Assembly (NCBI RefSeq): GCF_000499385.1
Contig: NW_013651684.1
Coordinates: forward strand, 1 to 23,607
DNA: 23,607 bases
Direction of reading: 5' to 3'
From: Eimeria necatrix
Taxonomy: Eukaryota > Apicomplexa > Conoidasida > Eucoccidiorida > Eimeriidae
Both the position numbers and the translations under genes were made by a program. Positions 20,137 to 23,607 of the stretch are shown piece after piece. How positions within the stretch are numbered: the first letter of the stretch is position 1; the number at the start of each line of letters is the position of its first letter. Under the pieces are notes generated by a model that saw nothing but the letters and a program-made list of their open reading frames with translations, did not search any database and was not told the DNA's origin.

Positions 20137-21586
20137 CTCTCCATTCAGTGGCATCTACATACTGCATTTGAAGCAGAGCACACTTCGACAAGGCTCACAA
20201 ACAGCTTTAAGCAAGCAACACATCGTGTCCTCTCTCTAAAAGCGAATCCACGCTCTCCAGTGTAAGCGTTTCCCAGATTCCATCGGGGTAAATTGAAATG
20301 AGCTCAGCAGCCCGGCAACAGAACAACACGCTACTGAACGCAATGAAGTATACCAACGATCGTGAACACACTTCTGCTGCATCAGCTGCAACTCACTTCC
20401 TGCGCCTTCGGTACCGCTCACCGACTGCACGTCATTCTGTAATCGCGCGTGGATATAGCGAAAAAATTGATTGTCTTGCGGTTCCTGCCTTCGCCTCTTT
20501 AGACCTGCAGCAGGATTTTGTTGATTCATGCAGCACGTTGTCGCAGAATGCAGCACGCTGCTCGGCAACTCATGCCGCTGTGGAACGTCGACGTCTGCTT
20601 GGACACAAATACGCAGAGCCACTAACGCCATACCTAATTTGCAGCACACGGAACCAAGCCAGTATTAGACACAAACATGCAATCCTATATGAGTGAAGCA
20701 AGCTCGAACAATCCCTTTTGCTGTTCTTCGGTCTTGCACGCTGCCTGCGCCAAACTGAGCTGGCTTGCTGGAAGGTTGATGAAACGCCCTGCACACGTGG
20801 TTGCCTCTGCGTTTCGACAGGAGACTAAATACACTCCGTGATATTCTCCTTATCGCAGCAAATGTAATGGCACGAAAGTCTTTGAAGCAACAGAGCTGAA
20901 TGCGGAAACTTCACTCTTGCTACGGGGCACCACAGCTCAAATGAACGCCAAGCACAGTTATTTGGGCAAATGAAACCACAGTCGCTACAGCGAGACCTCC
21001 CGTCAACGTGACGATGTACACCTGTGAGGTACTATGAAGAATATAAACTGCGCCGCACGTGCAGTTTCAGACTGGTGAAACGCGAGAAAAATAGGTGATG
21101 CGTTCATGAACCACGGAGCTCTCGCGATGCTTGCTGATGACTGTGCAAACACGTTCGCAGAGTCGTCACATCTGCATGCACCATCATCCGTGCCCATCCC
21201 GTCCGATAAAAAACGCGAGTTGCGCGACTCATCGATCCAAAAGCGATGGCCGCAAAATAGCGACGACTACTGTGACACGGAAGATTCTTCCCCGCTCTCT
21301 TGTTGTTTGTGTGCAACGTAGTGCAAAGGCTTGGAAAACGAGTACCCTATGGCTCTTTTTAAGCGTATGCATCCACGACAACTGCATCTGGGGAGCAAGA
21401 GCGGATTGGCTCCGTGGGCCAAACGCACAACATACGTATCATGCTTGCCGGAACGCGACTTTGTTGCTTCTCTATCGGCTTAGTAGCCCTGATGTCTTCA
21501 AGAAACCAGCAGTGAATCATAGGCTGTTCCCTACAAGCACACACGAGCAGCCACATCATTTTGCCGTTTTCTTGCAGCACGCCGTG
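20137..21586. repeat. Repeat family X, copy B (both halves contiguous)
   Basis: The first half (20137-21003) matches copy A, about 97% in its core. The second half (21023-21586) matches copy C at about 75%. It is the only copy in the window with both halves adjacent. It spans the sequence missing from the copy A gap (20677-20758). Open frames inside it (20298-20696, 21131-21607) are not preserved in the other copies because of indels. No TIRs, poly-A tail or coding domain identify it as a known transposon class. Confidence 0.85.
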
Positions 21587-23607
21587 CCGGCCTGCGTCAT
21601 TCGTTGAAAGTGCGCTTGCATACACTCAAAAGGTGTATGGTAAGCATTATTTCATTTGCTCATTCGGGAACCTCAGCGAATCGATTACCGTAGCCTGCTG
21701 TAGCACAAGAGGTCACCTGCACTTCGTACTTGTTCGTTCACTGGAATGAAGCGATATTTTCCATTGCTTGCATGCCGCGCACGTTGTCTGCTGAGCATAA
21801 GTTGTAATAATCATGGCATGGCGAGGCATAACGCCATCTCTTGCTTATACCTAACTCTTCGCATACCTGATACCCTCGCCGGTGGTCCTCTTCGTACCGC
21901 TACACCCAACAACTTTTGCCACGTTTCGAAGCATTATGCAGCCACTATGCAAAGTTTTATCATATGATGCACTCAAAGCCATCACAATGTTAATAGCGCC
22001 AAATCCTTTCATTGGCGCACATCCTGTACAAATTGTTCAAAACGCTGTGAAGACGCTGGGATTAGACACAGCAAATCAAGGACTCAGATTCACGCTTAGA
22101 TTTCGTCTATCTGGAAACAGCCCTCTCCCCTACACCTCAGTTTTTTCATAGTCAGGATCGCAGGAGCCTACACTTTCGTAGTTACATGGAAAAGTCTGGC
22201 TGGTTGGCCTAATGCCGTAGTTTCTTATCTGGGTAGCCTCCCCAGTTCGACAAGGGACCTGTGGTGGTGGGTGGTCGCGCAACATACCATGTTCCACAGC
22301 AGCACCCCAACAGAGGACTCACCAAAATGCCTACAGGACGAAAAACGAGCTACGAAAACAACGTGTGCGCAACCTCAGTGACACTATTCTTATATCTGAA
22401 AAACGTCATGATCGTAAGTTCAGGAGGTGCGAAATCATACCGACAGGCAAATGCTACCAACTGCCGGATACCTTCCCAGCTAGAGTCACGCCAAAGCTTG
22501 CGTCTCTCTTTGGTCTCAGCGCAAGCATACTCACATACGGTTTGCACCTTGAAGCTGTAGCGTACCACCCGTTACACGAATCTGCTTGTCTACCGTTTTC
22601 ACACTATTAATAAAAAACGCGGTCTGATATGGGTCCTTCAGTGACACAAGCGCTACCCACGACCAAGCTCAGCATGACGCTGGCTTCTTGTACGCCATTT
22701 ATCTTGTGCCGCAGCCACGACAGTGTCCAGTTCCCCAATCGCCGAAGTGCAACAATTGCCGGCGCTATAATGAATGCCACGTCGTGCAATTAACCGCACG
22801 AAAAAGTACGCGAGCAGCTGTGCGCAGGATGTGATATGAATGCGAATCGCGCCAACGTGGCTCAGTCGCAGTCGTGCATGCAAGAGACAAGGCACTCATG
22901 GCAAATTTGAAGAGGCCTGCCGTCATGTCATTGCACCGTTCACCTTGCAGCAGCTTAACACACTCCCTGGAAACATCAAAGCTGCAACTACTTGCCAGCG
23001 GCACATTTGCGACCAGCAAACCCTCGTGCGCCAAGTTTAAATAAAAAGAGTCAATAGCACGCTTCAAAACAGACAAAACCAAAACTCTGCAGAACTTGCA
23101 TACAGCCCCTGTACATGAACAAGCCAGCCCACTGCTCCTAGCTATGCCAAATCAAAGTGTCTAATTCGCCCGGCTTCGTTGATCTTTGTGCCTATAATCA
23201 GGCAGATTGATGCTGCAACGAAACCACTTCCACTGTGAAACATGCTTCCTCAAAACTGCAGCCTACTCGCCTTGCATACATCAATGCAAGTGCCAGCAAA
23301 CTCTGAATTCTTTGCCACGAACTGCATTAGCGCCCATGTAAGTCTCAACTACCTCCTACACCAGTAAGCTTAAATGCATCCGCATCATCGGAATGCACCG
23401 ACTTCCGTGGGCGTTACTCTTGCCTTGTGTGCTGCATGCATCAAACCTAACTCATGTGCTGAAGAAGTTGACCTCCTCGTGCAGTCCCCGGTCTGTGAAG
23501 TCTATCGAGACAATCTGTAAGCTGCAAGATATCCTATCGGTAGCTCTACATAAGAAACTGTCACGGAGGCGTCTGAAATGTCAGCATTGAATGTGGAAGC
23601 TTCAACT
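21587..23607. other. 2 kb with no recognisable gene; possible start of another X copy at the end
   Basis: Frames up to 105 codons occur on both strands, none recognisable. A 98-codon + frame (21855-22151) has a fairly protein-like composition but no identifiable domain. The last 25 bases or so (TGAATGTGGAAGCTTCA) resemble copy A near 12524 (TGAATGTGGAAACTTCA), so another family X copy may begin at the window edge. Confidence 0.4.

Noticed and set aside
20137..21586. Autonomous transposon
   Set aside because: No transposase or reverse transcriptase frame, no clear TIR or LTR ends, and no target-site duplication visible by eye.
21131..21607. 158-codon open frame in copy B
   Set aside because: The homologous copy C carries the same blocks in shifted frames, and most substitutions are nonsynonymous, so no protein constraint is visible.
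21855..22151. 98-codon frame with protein-like composition
   Set aside because: No recognisable family, no convincing start or splice acceptor, and its length is within chance expectation.

Overview
This window looks like a gene-poor, repeat-rich stretch of a eukaryotic nuclear genome assembly. No open frame can be assigned to a known protein family. The longest uninterrupted frames are about 140-160 codons, they occur on both strands, and several lie inside repeats whose copies are broken by frame-destroying indels. There is no bacterial operon layout, no rRNA or tRNA gene, no CRISPR array and no recognisable transposase, integrase or reverse transcriptase. A run of exactly 100 N (12286-12385) is a scaffold gap. 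CpG does not look depleted, base composition is balanced, and GCATGC occurs about four times more often than chance. That fits a coccidian-type apicomplexan (GCATGC-like words are known ApiAP2 targets), but an invertebrate such as a tick, or another protist, cannot be excluded. I hold the organism guess loosely.

Layout. 1-2300: diverged repeats. These are three copies of a unit with an aligned stop codon (1-210, 1960-2102, 2103-2292), a 40-bp tandem pair (331-410), and a 267-270-bp tandem pair (766-1249) that stays in one reading frame for most of its length. 2300-5690: nothing recognised. 5691-5817: a 65-bp tandem pair. 6080-8450: a degenerate array of roughly 240-bp units, containing a nested 57-bp pair and a perfect 17-bp inverted repeat. 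8450-11500: mostly featureless, with an 18-bp palindrome, a short tandem and a hairpin. 11498-11571: a multi-helix foldback. 11854-12631: repeat copy A, which contains the N gap. 12961-13440: a 239-bp tandem repeat. 14726-15281: repeat copy C. 17356-18207: an unusually open frame with only two stops, both TGA. 20137-21586: repeat copy B, whose first half matches A at about 97% and whose second half matches C at only about 75%. The last 2 kb has nothing clear.

How it fits together: I see no gene set working together. The window reads as old repeat debris plus one recent duplication (A/B), with a few segments (766-1249, 7784-7897, 17356-18207, and less strongly 1-2177) whose substitution patterns hint at present or past protein coding. 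These last signals rest on few substitutions and are suggestions, not gene calls. All identity figures were counted by eye.
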